64,000 bases of DNA from contig NZ_JACHWH010000003.1 in the NCBI RefSeq assembly GCF_014191255.1, positions 563,501 through 627,500 on the forward strand, given 5' to 3'. The DNA is from Amycolatopsis bartoniae (GTDB lineage: Bacteria > Actinomycetota > Actinomycetes > Mycobacteriales > Pseudonocardiaceae). Positions 1-8,730 of the stretch are shown piece after piece. The notes below the pieces were generated by a model. The model was not told where the DNA came from. It did not search any database and worked only from the letters and a program-made list of their open reading frames with translations. Position 1 is the stretch's first letter; the number at the start of each line of letters is the position of its first letter. Made by a program: the position numbers and the translations under genes.

Positions 1-1770
1 CGTGAGCGGGAGGTGCTCGACTTCGCGCGCGAGAACGGGCTGACGGTGCTGGGGCCGAACGGGAACGGCTACATCAACGCGGCCGCGAAGATCACCCCGT
101 ACGGGCTGCCGATCCTGAGCTCCCTGGCCGGCGGCTCGGTCGGCGTCGTGCTGCAGAGCGGCGCCCTGGCCAGCTCCATCCTCGCCTTCGCCCAGGCGCG
201 GAACGTGGGCATCAGCCTGCTCACCGCGATGGGCAACGAGGCGATGATCTCGGTGACCGACGTGCTGGAGTACCTGATCGACGATCCGGCGACCAAGGTC
301 ATCGCGCTGTTCCTGGAGTCGGTCCGCCGTCCGGACGAGTTCGCGGCGGCGGCCCGGCGGGCGGCCGCGGCGGGCAAACCGGTCGTCGCGCTCAAGATCG
401 GCGCCAGCCAGCTCGCGTCCCGCACCGCGCAGGCGCACACCGGCGCCCTGGTCGGCGACGACAGCGTGATCGACGCGGCGTTCCGGCAGCTGGGCGTGAT
501 CCGGGTGCGCTCGCTGGAGGACCTGATCATCACGTCCGGCCTCCTCGCCGCGACCCCGCCGCTGCCGGGCCGCCGGGTCGGCGTGGTGACCCCGTCCGGG
601 GGCGCATCGGAGATCATCGCCGACCGGGCCGAGCAGGAAGGGCTGGTGCTGCCGGAGTTCGCGCCGGAGACGGTGGCGCGGCTGAAGGAGATCCTGCCGG
701 AGTTCGCGACCGTGCAGAACCCGCTGGACGTCACCGGGTACGTCGTGGTCGACCGGACCCTGCTGAGCCGCGCGCTCGCGATCGTGGCCGACGACCCGGG
801 CATCGACGAGGTCATGCTGCTGTCCGACCTGCCGCGTGGGGTGCCGCCCGACCCGGAGCTGACGCTGTCGGTGTACCAGACGAGCTCCCGGCTCATCCGC
901 GAGTCGCCGCGGCCGGTGGTGGTCGTGAGCAACGTGCTGGTCGACGTGAGCGAGTTCGGGCGGACCGTGCAGCGGGAGACCGGCTACCCCTATGTGGCGG
1001 GCGGGATCGAGCACGGCCTCGGCGCACTCGGCGCCGCCGTGCGCTGGTCGGAACGGACCCGCGAGGTGGCGTCCTGGCAGCCGGTGCCGGTGCCCGCCGT
1101 GCCCGAGCTGCCCGGCGAGCCCACCGGCACCTGGGTGGAGCACGAGGCGGCGGCTTTCCTGGCCCGCAACGGGATTCCCGTGGTGCCGGCCGAACTGGCC
1201 GGCGACGAGGACAGGGCGGTCGAGGCCGCGAACCGGTTCGGTTATCCGGTGGTGCTCAAGGCGGTCGCCGACGGGCTGGGCCACAAGAGTGACATCGGCG
1301 GCGTGCGGCTCGGGCTGGCGAGCGACGACGAGGTGCGGCGGGCGCACCGCGAGATCACCGCGTCCTTGCGCGCCTTGTCCGCCAAGGGGATCGGCACCCT
1401 CGTACAACCGCAGCGTTCGGGCGGTGTCGAACTGCTCGTCGGCGTGGTGCGGGATCCGGCGTGGGGGCCGGTGCTGGCGGTCGGGCTCGGTGGCATCTGG
1501 GTGGAAGTGCTTCGCGACGCGGCACAACGACTGTTGCCCGTCAGCGCGGCGGATGTCCGGTCCGCGCTCGGTGAACTGCGGGGTGCCGCCGTTCTGCGTG
1601 GCTCCCGGGGCCGGGAACCGGCCGATTTGGACAGTGTCGCCGAGGTCGTGACGCGGGTGGGAGACCTTGCCCTCGCGCTGGGTGATCGGCTGGAATCGTT
1701 GGAGATCAATCCGTTGCTGGTGCGGGGTTCGCGGGTGGAGGCGCTGGACGCGCTGATCACCTGGCGCTGA
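1..1770 (+). CDS. acyl-CoA synthetase, NDP-forming (5' end outside window)
   Basis: ADP-forming acyl-CoA synthetase family, which links an organic acid, CoA and ATP through a phospho-histidine intermediate. The frame is open to base 1, so the N-terminal CoA-binding part is cut by the window edge; the GTG at 13 is internal. The visible 589 codons hold the succinyl-CoA-synthetase-like ligase domain. The candidate phosphorylated His lies in TAQAHTGALVG (codon at 436-438). An ATP-grasp domain follows from about base 1130, with the FGYPVVLKAV and GHKSDIGGVRLGL motifs. Domain order and the C-terminal ATP-grasp match the single-chain family. The substrate cannot be read from sequence; the catabolic neighbours suggest an aliphatic or steroid-derived acid. 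The MFS gene follows 14 bp later and is probably co-transcribed. Confidence 0.88.
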   Translation, partial: REREVLDFARENGLTVLGPNGNGYINAAAKITPYGLPILSSLAGGSVGVVLQSGALASSILAFAQARNVGISLLTAMGNEAMISVTDVLEYLIDDPATKVIALFLESVRRPDEFAAAARRAAAAGKPVVALKIGASQLASRTAQAHTGALVGDDSVIDAAFRQLGVIRVRSLEDLIITSGLLAATPPLPGRRVGVVTPSGGASEIIADRAEQEGLVLPEFAPETVARLKEILPEFATVQNPLDVTGYVVVDRTLLSRALAIVADDPGIDEVMLLSDLPRGVPPDPELTLSVYQTSSRLIRESPRPVVVVSNVLVDVSEFGRTVQRETGYPYVAGGIEHGLGALGAAVRWSERTREVASWQPVPVPAVPELPGEPTGTWVEHEAAAFLARNGIPVVPAELAGDEDRAVEAANRFGYPVVLKAVADGLGHKSDIGGVRLGLASDDEVRRAHREITASLRALSAKGIGTLVQPQRSGGVELLVGVVRDPAWGPVLAVGLGGIWVEVLRDAAQRLLPVSAADVRSALGELRGAAVLRGSRGREPADLDSVAEVVTRVGDLALALGDRLESLEINPLLVRGSRVEALDALITWR

Positions 1771-1784
1771 GGGAAGGATGGCGA

Positions 1785-3494
1785 GTGGGCGGGGCGGCGG
1801 TACGGGGTGAGAGGTACAAATGGGTGGCGCTGACCAACACGACGATCGGCGTCCTGCTGGCCACGATCGACTCGTCGATCATGCTGATCGCGATGCCGGA
1901 CATCTTCCGCGGCATCCACCTCGACCCGTTGCTGCCGGAGAACAGTTTCTACCTGCTGTGGATGATCCTCGGTTACCTCGTGACGAGCAGCGTGCTGGTG
2001 GTCAGCGTCGGGCGGCTGGGTGACCTGTTCGGCCGGGTGCGGATGTACAATCTCGGGTTCGTCATCTACACCTTCGCCTCGCTGCTGCTCACCATCGACT
2101 GGATGAGCGGGCACGCGGGCGCGATCTGGTTGCTGGTGTGGCGGATCGTGCAGGGCGTCGGCGGCGCGTTCCTGGTGGGCAACTCGGGCGCGATCCTGAC
2201 CGACGCGTTCCCGGCGCACCAGCGCGGGCTCGCGCTCGGCATCAACAACGTGGCCGGGATCAGTGGCACCTTCATCGGGCTCGTGCTGGGCGGGCTGCTC
2301 GCGCCGATCAACTGGCGGCTGGTGTTCCTGATCTCCGTGCCGTGCGGGGTGTTCGGGGCGGTGTGGGCGTACCGGCGGCTGCACGACCTGTCCCGCCGCT
2401 CCGGCGAACCGATCGACTGGCTGGGCAACATCACCTTCGCGGTCGGCCTGATCCTGGTCATGATCGGCATCACACACGGGATCCAGCCCTATGCGGGGCA
2501 CACGATGGGCTGGACCAGTCCGGTCGTCGTCGGCTGCCTCGCCGCGGGGGTGGCGCTGCTGGTGGCGTTCGGGATCATCGAGACGCGGGTGCGGTTCCCG
2601 ATGTTCCGCCTGCCGCTGTTCAAGATCCGGGCGTTCACCTTCGGCACGCTCTCGACGTTCCTGTCCGCGCTCGGCCGCGGTGGGCTGATGTTCATGCTGA
2701 TCATCTGGCTGCAGGGGATCTGGTTGCCGCTGCACGGCTACAGCTTCGAGTCGACGCCGTTGTGGGCCGGCATCCACATGCTGCCGCTGACGGTCGGTTT
2801 CCTCGCGGCGGGGCCGGTCTCCGGGTACCTGTCGGACCGGTTTGGCGCGCGGCCGTTCGCGACGGCGGGCATGCTCGCGGCCGCGACGACCTTCCTGTTG
2901 CTGGAGTTGCTGCCGATCGACTTCCCGTACCCGGCGTTCGCCGCGATCCTGCTGCTGAACGGGCTGGCGATGGGCTGTTTCGCGTCGCCGAACCGGGCGG
3001 CGGTGATGAACAGCCTGCCGATCAGCCACCGCGGTGCCGGCGGCGGGATGAACTCGACCTTCCAGAACTCGGCGCAGGTGTTCTCGATCGGCATCTTCTT
3101 CTCGCTGATGATCACCGGCCTCGCGGCGACCCTGCCCTCGGCGCTGACGACTGGGCTGGAGGCGCACCACGTCCCGCCGGCGGCGGCCGCGGCGGTGGCG
3201 GGCAGCCCGCCGGTGTCGGTGCTGTTCGCGGCGTTCCTGGGTTACAACCCGATGCAACATCTGCTGGGGGACAACGTGATCTCGCACCTGCCGCCCGCCG
3301 ACGCGGCGGCGCTGACCGGCCACGCGTTCTTCCCGGACCTGATCTCGGGGCCGTTCCAGGCGGGTCTGCACATCGCTTTCGCGTTCGCCATCGCGGCGTG
3401 CCTCATCGCGGCGGGCGCGAGCGCCTTCCGAGGGAGTCGGTACGTGGCGGCGGAGCTGGAGGCGCCGGTGTTGTCCCACGAGAAGGCTTCGTGA
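1785..3494 (+). CDS. MFS transporter, DHA2 (14-TM) drug-exporter type
   Basis: Integral membrane transporter of 569 residues, the usual size for 14-helix EmrB/QacA-type proton antiporters. The first helix carries the TIDSSIMLIAMPDI family signature, and GRLGDLFGRVRMYN matches the loop 2-3 motif of the superfamily. Start GTG 1785 sits 8 nt after a GGGAAGG ribosome site. The ATG at 1778 is out of frame and stops after ten codons. The C-terminal half has a long Ala/Pro-rich extracellular loop (about residues 450-515) before the last helix, larger than in QacA. Its position just after an acyl-CoA synthetase suggests efflux or uptake of a related acid, but substrate is not determinable. Confidence 0.88.
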   Translation: MGGAAVRGERYKWVALTNTTIGVLLATIDSSIMLIAMPDIFRGIHLDPLLPENSFYLLWMILGYLVTSSVLVVSVGRLGDLFGRVRMYNLGFVIYTFASLLLTIDWMSGHAGAIWLLVWRIVQGVGGAFLVGNSGAILTDAFPAHQRGLALGINNVAGISGTFIGLVLGGLLAPINWRLVFLISVPCGVFGAVWAYRRLHDLSRRSGEPIDWLGNITFAVGLILVMIGITHGIQPYAGHTMGWTSPVVVGCLAAGVALLVAFGIIETRVRFPMFRLPLFKIRAFTFGTLSTFLSALGRGGLMFMLIIWLQGIWLPLHGYSFESTPLWAGIHMLPLTVGFLAAGPVSGYLSDRFGARPFATAGMLAAATTFLLLELLPIDFPYPAFAAILLLNGLAMGCFASPNRAAVMNSLPISHRGAGGGMNSTFQNSAQVFSIGIFFSLMITGLAATLPSALTTGLEAHHVPPAAAAAVAGSPPVSVLFAAFLGYNPMQHLLGDNVISHLPPADAAALTGHAFFPDLISGPFQAGLHIAFAFAIAACLIAAGASAFRGSRYVAAELEAPVLSHEKAS

Positions 3495-3540
3495 GGGGTG
3501 GCTGTCGAGGCGAGTCCGGAAAGGGCAGTCCGGCGGCCAC

Positions 3541-4149
3541 TCAGAACCGCGGCGCGTGGGGCCGGTACTCGCCGTGCACGACGGCCGAGCGCAGCGCCGC
3601 GAGGAATTCGCGCGGGCCGTCGAAGTCCGGCATCTCCAGGTACGCCGCGCCGATGCCCGCCGGGTCGTGGGCGTCCGAGCCCGCCGTCCCCGGCAGGTCG
3701 TACGCCCGAGCCGTGGCCAGCGCCGCCGCGTTCACCGCGGGGTCCGCGATCTTCGCGTTGAACACCTCCACCGCGTCGATCAAGCCCGCCTCGCACAGCG
3801 ACGGCAGCTCCGCGCCCACCCCGCCGCGCAGCGGGTCGTACGGGTGCGGCGCGCACACGAGCCCGCCCTGCGCCCGGATGCGCGCCACCACCTCCTCCGC
3901 CGGCAGCACGTACGGCACGCGCTCCCGCAGGAACAACCCGATCAGCTCACCCGACCGCGTCCGGATCTCCTCGCCGACGACCACCCGCGCCCCGACGAGC
4001 CGCGACAGGTCGTAGTCGGCGATGTGGTTGTGCTCCGTCACGCACACGACGTCCAACCGGCACTCGGCAACCCGTTCCGCGAGCTGCTCGACCGTCGTCC
4101 ACGCATCGCCGGACTCGACGGTGTGCAGATGACAGTCGACCCGGATCAC
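3541..4149 (-). CDS. PHP-domain metal-dependent phosphoesterase
   Basis: Small PHP (polymerase and histidinol phosphatase) family protein, 202 aa. The metal ligands are visible: HLH at residues 7-9, EHN at 39-41, the His of PHPYDP at 102, and GSDAH at 157-161. This is the stand-alone PHP form, predicted to hydrolyse phosphoesters (nucleotides or sugar phosphates); the substrate is unknown. The GTG start overlaps the stop of the thiolase gene by 4 bp (GTGA), so translation is probably coupled. A PHP protein at the end of a lipid-type catabolic operon is unusual and its role there is not obvious. It converges with the MFS gene across 46 bp. Confidence 0.85.
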   Translation of the reverse strand: MIRVDCHLHTVESGDAWTTVEQLAERVAECRLDVVCVTEHNHIADYDLSRLVGARVVVGEEIRTRSGELIGLFLRERVPYVLPAEEVVARIRAQGGLVCAPHPYDPLRGGVGAELPSLCEAGLIDAVEVFNAKIADPAVNAAALATARAYDLPGTAGSDAHDPAGIGAAYLEMPDFDGPREFLAALRSAVVHGEYRPHAPRF

Positions 4150-5279
4150 GGCTTGCGGTTGCTCAGCACCAGCGCGCCCGCGGCCATGAACATCCCGCCG
4201 TTGCCCAGCGCGACGCTGACCTCGACGCCCGGCACCTGCGCCGCCGCCTCGCCGCGCAGCTGCCGCACCGACTCCTGGATCAGGAACATCCCGTACATCC
4301 CGGTGTGCGTGTACGACAGCCCGCCGCCGTTGGTGTTCACCGGCAGCGACCCGCCCGGCGACGTGTGCCCCTCCGCGATGAACGGCCCCGCCTCACCGCG
4401 CCCGAGGAAGCCCATGTCCTCCAGGCCGTAGATCGGCACGTGCGCGAACGCGTCGTAGATCATCACGTGGTCCACGTCGCCGACGCCGATCCCCGCCTCG
4501 GCGAACGCGTCCCGGCTCGACCGGCGGAAGGCCGCGGACGTGGTGAAGTCCGCCATCTGCGAGATCAGCGGCGACTCGAAGGTCTCACCGGTGCCGAGGA
4601 TGTGCACCGGCGGCTTGCGCAGGTCCGCCGCCCGCTCGTCCGACGTCACGATCAGCGCGCCACCGCCGTCGGTGACCAGGCAGCACTCCAGCAGGTGGAA
4701 CGGGTAGGAGATCATCCGCGAGGCGAGCACGTCCTCGACCGTGATCGGGTCCCGGTACATCGCGCGCGGGTTCCGTGCGGCCCACTTGCGCTGCGCGACG
4801 GCAACGGACGCGAGCTGCTCGGGCGTCAGCCCGAACTCCTTCATGTACCGCAGCAACGGGATGGTGAACATCGTAGGCGGCCCGAACACCCCGTACGGCG
4901 CCTCGAACTGCGCGTTCGGGCTCGACGCCGGCATCGACCCGCGCGCCGGGCCGACCCGTGACCGCCCCGACTCCCCGTGCGTGATGAGGATCGTGCTGGC
5001 GTGCCCGGCCTCGATCGCCGCGACCGCGTGCCGCACGTGCAACAGGAACGACGTGCCGCCGACGCCGGTGCCGTCGATCCAGCGCGGCTGGACGCCCAGC
5101 GCGTGCGCGACCTGGATCGGGCCCGGCGCGGAGACCGAGGCGATCCCGTCGATGTCCGAGAGCCGCAGGCCCGCGTCTTCGAGCGCGTTGCGCGCACCTT
5201 CGACGTGCAGGCGCAGGGTCGAGTGTTCCGGCAGCACACCGACCCGGTCGGTCTCCGCTGCTCCGGCGATGGCAACCAT
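4146..5279 (-). CDS. lipid-transfer-protein/thiolase-fold enzyme, probable retro-aldolase subunit
   Basis: Thiolase-fold protein of 377 aa in the SCP-x/Ltp2 group. The position where true thiolases carry the nucleophilic Cys reads GVGGTSFLLHVRHA, so the Cys is missing. C-terminal motifs HTSPGGSLPVNTNGGGLS and ALGNGGMFMAAGA match the non-thiolytic lipid-carrier group. In steroid catabolism Ltp2 works as an aldolase in complex with a DUF35 protein, and here the DUF35 gene lies immediately upstream (TGATG, 1-bp overlap). I therefore infer a C-C cleaving aldolase acting on a beta-hydroxyacyl-CoA. Start ATG 5279 is chosen for that overlap and because the conserved sequence begins there. Confidence 0.83.
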   Translation of the reverse strand: MVAIAGAAETDRVGVLPEHSTLRLHVEGARNALEDAGLRLSDIDGIASVSAPGPIQVAHALGVQPRWIDGTGVGGTSFLLHVRHAVAAIEAGHASTILITHGESGRSRVGPARGSMPASSPNAQFEAPYGVFGPPTMFTIPLLRYMKEFGLTPEQLASVAVAQRKWAARNPRAMYRDPITVEDVLASRMISYPFHLLECCLVTDGGGALIVTSDERAADLRKPPVHILGTGETFESPLISQMADFTTSAAFRRSSRDAFAEAGIGVGDVDHVMIYDAFAHVPIYGLEDMGFLGRGEAGPFIAEGHTSPGGSLPVNTNGGGLSYTHTGMYGMFLIQESVRQLRGEAAAQVPGVEVSVALGNGGMFMAAGALVLSNRKP

Positions 5280-5686
5280 CAATGGCCTCCGGCGGGGGTG
5301 AACTGCGGGATCGTGACGTCGCCGCGCTGCTCGAAGGTGACTTCCAGGTCCATGTCGAGCACGAGGTTGTCCGGGGTGTTCTCGATGCCGACGATGTTCG
5401 CCATCATCCGTGGCCCCTCTGCCAGCTGCACCACGGCGATCGCGTACGGCGCGTCGTTCTCGAAGCCCGGCGCGGGCCGGTGGTTGATCGTGTACGAGTA
5501 CAGCGTCGCGCGGCCGCTCGCGGTGAACCACTCCACCGCGCCCGAGGCGCAGAACGGGCAGCTCGGGCGCGGGTAGAAGAAAGGCTGTCCGCAGTCGGCG
5601 CAGCGCTGGATGCGCAGCTCGCCGGCCGCGGCGCCGTCGAAGAACGGCTTGGTCTCCGGCGTCGGCACGGGAACGGGTTTGCCCAT
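5279..5686 (-). CDS. Zn-ribbon DUF35/OB-fold protein, partner of the thiolase-fold enzyme
   Basis: 135-aa DUF35 protein. The N-terminal rubredoxin-like zinc ribbon has C29-x2-C32 and C43-x2-C46, and an acyl-CoA-binding OB fold follows (residues 55-125). Such proteins bind the acyl-CoA and activate Ltp2/OleC-like thiolase-fold partners. ATG 5686 follows GAGGAG (5695-5700) by 8 nt. Stop overlaps the thiolase start by one base, which strongly implies a stoichiometric complex. Upstream is an SDR gene 14 bp away, giving one operon running 7327 to 3541. Confidence 0.88.
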   Translation of the reverse strand: MGKPVPVPTPETKPFFDGAAAGELRIQRCADCGQPFFYPRPSCPFCASGAVEWFTASGRATLYSYTINHRPAPGFENDAPYAIAVVQLAEGPRMMANIVGIENTPDNLVLDMDLEVTFEQRGDVTIPQFTPAGGH

Positions 5687-5700
5687 CGGTCGCACTCCTC

Positions 5701-6453
5701 CTAGTTCGGGGCGAGTTCGGCGAGGATCTCCTGCGAGTAGGCGATGCGGCCGCTCGGTGCGCCGGACCGGCACAGTGCGAGCGCCGCGGCCGCCATCACC
5801 GACGGCGGTTCCGCCTTCGGGTCGTCCTCGGTGGTGAGGTGGTGGAACAGCGTGCCGGGCGTGGGCACGACCTTGCTCGGCGAAAGCGCGTTCACGGTGA
5901 TGCCGTCGGCGTGCAGCTCCGCGGCCAGCCCGGTGCTGAACCGCTCGATCGCGGCCTTGCACATGCCGTACACCGTCCCGCCGCGCCGCCCGGAGTCCGG
6001 CGCCGGATGGCGCGCGGCGCCCGAGGAGATGTTGAGGATCCAGCCCTCGCCGCGCATTCCCGGCGTGCACAGCTGCGCCAGGTGCACGGGCGCGGTGACC
6101 TGCACCTCGAACATCAACGCGAACCGCCGGGCGGAGAACTCCTCGATCGGCGTGAAGTAGGTGACCGCCGCGTTGTTGACGAGGATGTCGACCGGACCGG
6201 CCGCCGCCGCGAGCCGTTCGCGATCGTCGCGTTGGGACAGGTCCGCCGCGATCGCCTCGGCCGCGCCGCCCGCCGCTGTGATCCGGCCGACCGTGTCGGA
6301 GATGGTGCCGGGCAACCGGCTCTGCTCCGGGGTCACGGTGCGGGCGGTGACCACGACGCGCGCACCCTCGGCGGCGAACAGCTCCGCGATGGCCGCGCCG
6401 ATGCCCCGGCTTGCGCCGGTGACCAGCGCGACCCGGCCGTCGAGCGCACCCAT
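5701..6453 (-). CDS. SDR family NAD(P)-dependent oxidoreductase
   Basis: 250-aa classical short-chain dehydrogenase. The nucleotide motif TGASRGIG is at residues 12-19, NNAA at 93-96, the Ser of NISS at 143-144, and the catalytic Y162-x3-K166. Probably oxidises or reduces a hydroxyl on a CoA-linked intermediate in the same pathway as its neighbours. A second SDR gene lies 1 bp upstream. The proline-rich substitution after the catalytic helix (LSPSKVVPTPGT) differs from the usual PG motif and may mark a specialised substrate loop. Confidence 0.87.
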   Translation of the reverse strand: MGALDGRVALVTGASRGIGAAIAELFAAEGARVVVTARTVTPEQSRLPGTISDTVGRITAAGGAAEAIAADLSQRDDRERLAAAAGPVDILVNNAAVTYFTPIEEFSARRFALMFEVQVTAPVHLAQLCTPGMRGEGWILNISSGAARHPAPDSGRRGGTVYGMCKAAIERFSTGLAAELHADGITVNALSPSKVVPTPGTLFHHLTTEDDPKAEPPSVMAAAALALCRSGAPSGRIAYSQEILAELAPN

Positions 6454-6454
6454 G

Positions 6455-7327
6455 TCAGCGCCCCAGCAGGGGGCCGAAGGACGACTCGAGGTGCGTGGCG
6501 AGCGAGTCGAGGTCCCACGGGGCGGTGCCGACGATGCGGCTGATCGGTTCCGGGTTGCTGTAGAGCGCGACCTGGTAGCCCGCCGAATGCAGGATGCGGC
6601 CGTTGATCCAGCCCGAACCCGTACCCGCCAGATAGGCCACGACGGGCGCGACGTTGTCGGGCGAACGCTCGTCGGTCCGCGGGCTCCTGCGCCGCTCGCC
6701 CGGGATCGACGCGGTCATCCGGGTGGCGGCGCCGGGCGAGATCGCGTTGACCGTGACGCCGTACTTGGCCAGCGCGTTGGCGCTGGAGTAGGTCAGGCCG
6801 ACGATGCCCATCTTCGCCGCCGCGTAGTTGGGCTGACCCGGCGCGCCGTGCAGCCCGGAGACCGAGGTGAAGTTGATGATCCGGTTCTGCGCGGCCTCTT
6901 CCCGCAGCGAGCGCCAGTGCGCGGCCGCGAACTTGGTCGTGTTGAACGTGCCCTTCAGGTGCACTCGGATGACGTCGTCCCATTCGCGCTCGGCCATGTT
7001 GAACACCATGCGGTCGCGCAGGATGCCGGCCACGTTCACCACCACGTCGAGCCTGCCGAACTGGCCGATCGCGGTCGCCACCAGCTCCTCGGCGGCGGCG
7101 TGGTCGGAGACGTCGGAGAAGTTCGCGATCGCCTTGCCGCCCGCCTCGGTGATCTCGGCGACCACCCCGGCGGCCGGTCCGTCGTCGACGCCCGAGCCGT
7201 CCAGCTGCGCGCCGAGATCGTTCACCACGACCAGCGCGCCCTCCCCGGCCAGCAGGCGCGCGACCGAGGCTCCGATGCCGCGGCCCGCGCCCGTCACGAT
7301 CGCGACCCGCCCGTCCAGCCGACCCAT
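6455..7327 (-). CDS. SDR family oxidoreductase, multifunctional-enzyme type
   Basis: 290-aa short-chain dehydrogenase with TGAGRGIG at 12-19, NVAG at 98-101, Ser155 and Y168-x3-K172. The long insert after the second strand (about residues 40-70) and the C-terminal extension with GYQVALYSNPEP resemble the (3R)-hydroxyacyl-CoA dehydrogenase domain of peroxisomal multifunctional enzyme type 2. That fits with the MaoC hydratase encoded across the divergent promoter. First gene of the leftward operon; ATG 7327 lies 182 bp from the divergent acyl-CoA dehydrogenase start. Confidence 0.86.
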   Translation of the reverse strand: MGRLDGRVAIVTGAGRGIGASVARLLAGEGALVVVNDLGAQLDGSGVDDGPAAGVVAEITEAGGKAIANFSDVSDHAAAEELVATAIGQFGRLDVVVNVAGILRDRMVFNMAEREWDDVIRVHLKGTFNTTKFAAAHWRSLREEAAQNRIINFTSVSGLHGAPGQPNYAAAKMGIVGLTYSSANALAKYGVTVNAISPGAATRMTASIPGERRRSPRTDERSPDNVAPVVAYLAGTGSGWINGRILHSAGYQVALYSNPEPISRIVGTAPWDLDSLATHLESSFGPLLGR

Positions 7328-7353
7328 GATGACCGCCCTTCGTCGCCCGGTTC

Positions 7354-7367
7354 TAGAACACGCTTCT
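7354..7367. promoter_or_regulatory. degenerate KstR-like half-palindrome
   Basis: TAGAACACGCTTCT lies 27 bp upstream of the leftward SDR start. It resembles the KstR consensus T-n2-AAC-n2-GTT-n2-A with two mismatches. KstR controls steroid and lipid catabolism in actinobacteria. The match is imperfect, so this is only a candidate TetR-family site. Confidence 0.3.
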
Positions 7368-7416
7368 GAAATCAGCTTCGGCCGCCGGGCGTGGCCCTGT
7401 CAAGGTGGCGGGGGTA

Positions 7417-7445
7417 TTGACACCGGTATCCGGCAGGAGTCTGAT
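7417..7445 (+). promoter_or_regulatory. candidate SigA-type promoter of the acyl-CoA dehydrogenase operon
   Basis: TTGACA at 7417-7422, a 17-bp spacer, then TCTGAT at 7440-7445 (4 of 6 matches to the -10 consensus). The expected start site falls at about 7452, inside the palindrome at 7449-7461. That arrangement would let a repressor block transcription of the rightward operon. Confidence 0.45.
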
Positions 7446-7448
7446 GTA

Positions 7449-7461
7449 AGAATCAGATTCT
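7449..7461. promoter_or_regulatory. palindromic operator AGAATC-A-GATTCT
   Basis: Perfect 6-bp inverted repeat with a one-base centre, in an AT-rich patch that stands out from the GC-rich surroundings. It overlaps the predicted transcription start of the acyl-CoA dehydrogenase operon. A TetR- or MarR-type regulator is the likely ligand; none is encoded adjacent. Confidence 0.45.
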
Positions 7462-7509
7462 AATATTGAGATCGACGCGATCGTCGCAGCGGAGCGAGGA
7501 GCACGCGCC

Positions 7510-8715
7510 ATGGAACTGGACCTGGGCCCCGAGATCGACGCGTTCCGCGCCGATCTGCGCTCGTGGATCACCGCACACACCCCCGACGGGCTGCCGAACC
7601 TGGTCAGCTGGGAGGCGGCGCTGATCACCGGCGGCCGCCGCGCGCCCGGCGTGGACGAGGCGCTGGCCGACCCCCGTTACCGGGAGTGGGAGCAGCACCT
7701 GCTCGAGGCGAAACTGATCTGCCCCCAATGGCCCGCCGAGTACGGCGGTCAGGACATGGACGCCGTGCGCGTCGCGGTGCTCAACGAGGAGTTCGCGCGT
7801 GCCGGCGTCCCGCGGGTGGTGCGGGGGATGGGGGAGACCCTCGTCGGCCCCGCCATCCTCGTGCACGCCACACCCGAGCAGAAAGCGGCGTTCCTGCCCC
7901 GGATCGTCTCCGGCGAGGACGTCTACTGCCAGGGCTTCTCCGAACCGGGCCACGGTTCCGACCTCGCCGCCGTGCAGACCCGCGGGGTGGTCGACGGCGA
8001 CGACATCGTGGTCACCGGGCAGAAGGTGTGGACCTCCGGCGCCGCGCGAGCCAACAAGATGTTCGTGCTGTGCCGCACCGACCCCGAGGCGCCCAAGCAC
8101 CGCGGCCTGTCCTACGTGCTGGTGCCCTTCACCGGGCCCGAGGTGCAGTACCGGCCGATCCGCCAGATGTCCGGCGCGGCCGAGTTCTGCGAGGACTTCC
8201 TGGACGGGGTGCGCGCACCGCTGTTCAACGTCATCGGTGGGCTGAACAACGGCTGGCGGGTCGCGATGACCACCCTCGGGCACGAGCGCGGCGGCCGCGC
8301 GACCGTGCAGCACCTGCGGTTCGAGCGCGAGTTCTGGTCACTGGTCGAGACTGCCCGCAAGTACGGCAGGCACGAGGACCCGCTGGTGCGCCAGCAGCTC
8401 GCCTGGGCCTACACCCAGGTGCAGCTGATGCGCTTCAGCGGGCTGCGCACGCTCGCGCAGGTCGCCCAGGGCACCCAGCCGGGGCCCGAGGCGTCGATCA
8501 ACAAGCTGTTCTGGAGCGAGTACCACAAGCGGCTCGGCGAGCTCGCGATGAGCATCATCGGCACGCACGGGCTGGTCCGCCCCGAGGGGGAGGACTACCC
8601 GACCACCCCGTGGCAGAACACGTTCCTGGCCAGCCGGGCGGGCACCATCTACTCCGGCACCAGCGAGATCCAGCGCAACATCATCGCCGAGCGGGCGCTC
8701 GGCCTGCCCAGATGA
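7510..8715 (+). CDS. acyl-CoA dehydrogenase, large subunit of a pair
   Basis: FAD-dependent acyl-CoA dehydrogenase of 401 aa that would introduce the alpha,beta double bond into an acyl-CoA. Family motifs are visible: YCQGFSEPGHGSDLA in the middle beta domain and the C-terminal RAGTIYSGTSEIQRNIIAER that closes the FAD site. AGGAG lies about 9 nt before ATG 7510. A second, shorter family member follows after 15 bp. Such pairs in actinobacteria form alpha2beta2 enzymes (FadE26/27 and ChsE types) that handle bulky steroid or branched side chains, so I infer a heteromeric enzyme here. Confidence 0.9.
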   Translation: MELDLGPEIDAFRADLRSWITAHTPDGLPNLVSWEAALITGGRRAPGVDEALADPRYREWEQHLLEAKLICPQWPAEYGGQDMDAVRVAVLNEEFARAGVPRVVRGMGETLVGPAILVHATPEQKAAFLPRIVSGEDVYCQGFSEPGHGSDLAAVQTRGVVDGDDIVVTGQKVWTSGAARANKMFVLCRTDPEAPKHRGLSYVLVPFTGPEVQYRPIRQMSGAAEFCEDFLDGVRAPLFNVIGGLNNGWRVAMTTLGHERGGRATVQHLRFEREFWSLVETARKYGRHEDPLVRQQLAWAYTQVQLMRFSGLRTLAQVAQGTQPGPEASINKLFWSEYHKRLGELAMSIIGTHGLVRPEGEDYPTTPWQNTFLASRAGTIYSGTSEIQRNIIAERALGLPR

Positions 8716-8730
8716 TCCGGGAGAGCCGCC

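Noticed and set aside
1242-3479. 745-codon open frame antisense to the first two genes
   Set aside because: Runs across two well-supported genes and has extreme Arg/Gln/His composition.
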